A DNA stretch of 64,000 nt from Pseudarthrobacter enclensis (GTDB lineage: Bacteria; Actinomycetota; Actinomycetes; Actinomycetales; Micrococcaceae). Positions 61,538 through 64,000 of the stretch are shown here, piece after piece. The stretch is from positions 248,001-312,000 of the forward strand of contig NZ_JAUSRE010000001.1 in assembly GCF_030811655.1 (NCBI RefSeq), given 5' to 3'. How positions within the stretch are numbered: the stretch's first letter is position 1; each line of letters starts with the position of its first letter. The position numbers were made by a program, and so were the translations under genes. The notes beneath the pieces were generated by a model, which had not been told where the DNA came from, did no database searches, and saw only the letters and a list, made by a program, of their open reading frames with translations.

Positions 61538-62773
61538 ATGACCAGCCACCCCCACAGCAGTGCTGCACGTGCGCGGTCTGTCGCAGACCACGCCGCGGCC
61601 GTCGCACAGCTTCTCCGCCCGTTGCGTTCGGCGGACCGCACCGAAAGCCTGCCGCTGACCCAGGCACTGGGCCGGGGCCTGGCTGGCGACGTCGCCGCGC
61701 CCATCAGCCTCCCTCCGTTCGCCAACTCCCAAATGGACGGGTACGCGGTACGTTCCGGAGACATCCCCGACGCCGGTGCCGAACTGCGGATCGTGCCACC
61801 TGTACCGGCCGGGTCCAGCCCGCAGCCGCTTGAGCCGGGGACCGCCGCGCCCATCATGACCGGTGCCATGATCCCGGCGGGGGCCGACGCCGTCGTGCCC
61901 ATCGAACGGGCCGTACCGGACCGCTTCCTGGAGCCGGGCCACGCAGGCACAGTGAAACTGCCGCCCGCCGCCGCTGGCACCTTCGTGCGTTCCGCCGGCA
62001 GCGACATCGCAGCAGGGGAGCACGCCCTGGTTGCAGGCACCTGCCTTGGTCCGGCCCAGCTGGGCCTGCTCGCCGCCCTGGGCATCCCGGAGGTGCGGGT
62101 GTACAAGGCAGTGACCGTCCTGCTGGTCACCACGGGGGACGAAGTGGTGGAACCGGGCTCCCAGCTCCCGCCAGGGAAGATCTACGACTCCAACGGAACC
62201 CTTTTGGAAGCGGCCATGAAGCAGGCCGGGCTCAATGTCCGCCGTGCGGGCATTTCCACCGACAGCCCGGAAGACCTGCGGGCGCTCCTGCGGACGCAAG
62301 GCCAGGGCGCCGACCTGATCCTTACGACGGGCGGGGTCAGCAAGGGCGCCTATGAAGTGGTGCGGCAGGCCATGGCGGACCAGCCCGTTGAATTCCTGCA
62401 TGTGGCCATGCAGCCGGGCGGTCCCCAGGGAGTGGGAACGTTCGACGGCGTCCCTTTCCTTGGGTTTCCCGGCAACCCGGTCAGCTGCCTGGTGTCCTTC
62501 GAAATGTTCCTCCGCCCGGCACTCTCGGCGCTGTTGGGGGCTCCCGCGGCCCGGCTGCCGCTGCGCGCCCGCCTGGCCGGGCCCCTCACGTCCCCCGCGC
62601 ACAAGCACCAGGTCCGCCGCGGAACCCTGCGGCCCGGCGGGACGGTGCAGCTTGAGGGGGGCGAGGGCTCGCACCTGATGCACGCACTCGCCGGCTCCAA
62701 CGTCCTGGTCCACGTCCCTGCGGGCGTAACGGAGCTCGCGGCCGGCGATGAGGTGGAAGTATGGATGCTGTGA
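61538..62773 (+). CDS. moeA: Molybdopterin molybdenumtransferase
   Basis: 411 aa. Inserts molybdenum into adenylylated molybdopterin. Motifs: [17 protein letters not shown] near 60-76, [19 protein letters not shown] near 107-125, TGDEVVEPG near 204, and [16 protein letters not shown] near 308-323 in the MoCF-binding domain. 23 bases after the oxidoreductase gene. Its 3' end overlaps moaC. Confidence 0.95.
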   Translation: MTSHPHSSAARARSVADHAAAVAQLLRPLRSADRTESLPLTQALGRGLAGDVAAPISLPPFANSQMDGYAVRSGDIPDAGAELRIVPPVPAGSSPQPLEPGTAAPIMTGAMIPAGADAVVPIERAVPDRFLEPGHAGTVKLPPAAAGTFVRSAGSDIAAGEHALVAGTCLGPAQLGLLAALGIPEVRVYKAVTVLLVTTGDEVVEPGSQLPPGKIYDSNGTLLEAAMKQAGLNVRRAGISTDSPEDLRALLRTQGQGADLILTTGGVSKGAYEVVRQAMADQPVEFLHVAMQPGGPQGVGTFDGVPFLGFPGNPVSCLVSFEMFLRPALSALLGAPAARLPLRARLAGPLTSPAHKHQVRRGTLRPGGTVQLEGGEGSHLMHALAGSNVLVHVPAGVTELAAGDEVEVWML

Positions 62774-63252
62774 ATGCAGAACATACCCCTGCGCTGACGC
62801 ACCTGCGCCAGGACGGCAGTGCCCAGATGGTGGATGTCTCCGCCAAGGCCGAGACCACCCGGGAGGCCACCGCGACGGCCACCGTCCAAACCACCACCGA
62901 GGTCATGCAGCTCCTGGGCACCGGCGGACTCCCCAAGGGCGACGCGCTGGCCGTTGCCCGTGTGGCCGGGATCATGGCCGCCAAACGGACGCCGGATTTG
63001 ATCCCCCTCTGCCATCCTTTGCCGCTGTCCAAGGTCACAGTGGACTTTGAGCTGGGTCCGGCCGCCGTCACCATCAGCTCCACCGTCAAGACCCGGGGCG
63101 TCACCGGGGTGGAAATGGAGGCCCTGACCGCGGCTTCCGTGGCGGCGCTCAGCGTTTACGACATGATCAAGGCCGTGGACAAGCATGCCGTCCTCACGGA
63201 CATCAAGGTGCTGGCCAAGAGCGGCGGCAAGAGCGGAGACTGGGCACTGTGA
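62761..63252 (+). CDS. moaC: Cyclic pyranopterin monophosphate synthase
   Basis: 163 aa (160 if the GTG at 62770, overlapping the moeA stop as GTGA, is used). Motifs: [20 protein letters not shown] near 23-42, [20 protein letters not shown] near 67-86 and [21 protein letters not shown] near 118-138, including the conserved Lys and Asp of the active site. Works after MoaA. Overlaps mog downstream (GTGA). Confidence 0.95.
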   Translation: MDAVNAEHTPALTHLRQDGSAQMVDVSAKAETTREATATATVQTTTEVMQLLGTGGLPKGDALAVARVAGIMAAKRTPDLIPLCHPLPLSKVTVDFELGPAAVTISSTVKTRGVTGVEMEALTAASVAALSVYDMIKAVDKHAVLTDIKVLAKSGGKSGDWAL

Positions 63253-63773
63253 CCTCACTTTTCAACGCGGCTGAGCCGCACGTGCACGGAGACGTGCAGG
63301 GGCGGAAGGCCGGCGTCGTGATCGCCTCCACCCGCGCCGCCGCCGGCATCTACGACGATGAAACCGGCCCGGTCATCACCGACTGGCTCACTGAGCACGG
63401 CTTCGAGGTGTTTCCGGCCATGGTGGTCCCGGACGGCGAGCCGGTCGGTGCCGCCATCCGCGCCCTCCTCACCCAGCATCCCGCCGTCGTGATCACCAGC
63501 GGGGGAACCGGCCTCAGCCCGGATGACCGCACGCCCGACGTCACGCTGCCGCTGCTGGACCGGGAAATCCCCGGGATCATGGAAGCAATCCGCCATGCCG
63601 GGGCTGCCAAGACCCCGCTGGCTGCCCTGAGCCGGGGTTACGCCGGCGCCCATGGGCACACCTTCATTGTGAACCTGCCCGGCTCGCCCAAGGGTGTCAT
63701 GGACGGGCTCAGCGTCCTGGACCCTTTGATCGGCCATCTGTGCGACCAGCTGGAAGGCGGACATGGGCACTGA
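63249..63773 (+). CDS. mog: Molybdopterin adenylyltransferase (Mog/MoaB family)
   Basis: 174 aa, GTG start overlapping the moaC stop. MoCF-binding fold with [20 protein letters not shown] near 77-96 and [19 protein letters not shown] near 142-160. It adenylylates molybdopterin before MoeA acts. A 20-residue N-terminal extension precedes the domain. The stop lies inside the start of moaE (11-base overlap). Confidence 0.93.
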   Translation: MTSLFNAAEPHVHGDVQGRKAGVVIASTRAAAGIYDDETGPVITDWLTEHGFEVFPAMVVPDGEPVGAAIRALLTQHPAVVITSGGTGLSPDDRTPDVTLPLLDREIPGIMEAIRHAGAAKTPLAALSRGYAGAHGHTFIVNLPGSPKGVMDGLSVLDPLIGHLCDQLEGGHGH

Positions 63774-64000
63774 AGCATTCGAGGTTGTCAGGGCAGTCCT
63801 GAGTGCGGAACCGATTTCCGTGGACCAGGCGATCGACGCCGTGGAGAGCGACACCGCGGGAGCGGTAGTCAGCTTCAGCGGGGTGGTGCGCAACCACGAC
63901 GGCGGCAAGGCAGTCGAGCGCCTCAGCTACAGTGCGCATCCCACGGCGCACCAGGTGATGGCCGACGTCGTCGCGCGCCTGGTTGCCGAGCAGGACGCCG
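63763..64000 (+). CDS. moaE: Molybdopterin synthase catalytic subunit (partial, runs off the end)
   Basis: 79 residues are visible before the window ends. They begin [20 protein letters not shown] and include AGAVVSFSGVVRNHDGG near 30-46 and VERLSYSAHPTAHQVM near 49-64, the MoaE signature with the Arg/His region. It joins MoaD (encoded on the other arm) to make molybdopterin synthase. It overlaps mog by 11 bases, continuing the coupled operon. Confidence 0.92.
   Translation, partial: MGTEAFEVVRAVLSAEPISVDQAIDAVESDTAGAVVSFSGVVRNHDGGKAVERLSYSAHPTAHQVMADVVARLVAEQDA

Overview
The window is high-GC actinobacterial chromosome (codon third positions are mostly G or C; many GTG/TTG starts; ATGA/GTGA gene junctions). 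Gene order and protein character point to the Micrococcaceae, most like Arthrobacter/Pseudarthrobacter. I see no rRNA, tRNA, CRISPR array, insertion sequence or prophage. About 60 protein genes fill almost the whole window, including two cut by its edges.

Region 1 (1-6.1 kb): a LytS-type kinase and LytTR regulator (minus strand) diverge from a DUF485 protein plus an ActP-type monocarboxylate symporter. A CRP/GlxR-like site lies between them. Three small membrane or membrane-anchored genes follow.

Region 2 (6.2-19.3 kb): a branched-chain catabolic block. An Lrp-family regulator diverges from a 2-oxoacid dehydrogenase operon (E1alpha, E1beta, E2) across a perfect CRP/GlxR consensus site. A TetR regulator diverges from a seven-gene operon: acyl-CoA carboxylase beta and alpha, acyl-CoA dehydrogenase, CoA-transferase A and B, MaoC hydratase and a CitE-like lyase. 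Read together, these can take leucine to acetyl-CoA and acetoacetyl-CoA with a MaoC-fold hydratase and a CitE-type lyase in place of the usual crotonase hydratase and HMGL-type lyase. The same gene set occurs in mycobacteria.

Region 3 (19.3-56.5 kb): the conserved actinobacterial backbone dxr - site-2 protease - ispG - GNAT - proS - rimP - nusA - ylxR - infB - rbfA - truB - ribF - rpsO - pnp - M16 peptidase. It is interrupted by accessory genes: a lipase-maturation-factor homologue, a SatD-like two-gene module, an ABC-2 exporter with its TetR regulator, TauE/SafE and VIT/CCC1 transporters, a DUF4439 ferritin-like protein, an aminoglycoside-phosphotransferase homologue, a ScyD-like secreted protein, a nucleoside deaminase, thioredoxin, an aminotransferase, and tryptophan dioxygenase with kynureninase.

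Region 4 (56.6-64 kb): a DUF222/HNH endonuclease gene, then a molybdenum-cofactor cluster. moaA-moaD (minus) diverge from a membrane-anchored sulfite-oxidase-type enzyme followed by moeA, moaC, mog and moaE (cut by the window end).

The most notable non-coding signals are two CRP/GlxR-like sites; paired operator-like repeats in front of the carboxylase operon; a 22-bp palindrome in front of the ABC exporter; a nested double palindrome between infB and rbfA; a repeat array inside the E2 linker; and a recurring layout in which a -10 hexamer sits 6-8 bases before the start codon, suggesting leaderless mRNAs for about nine genes.
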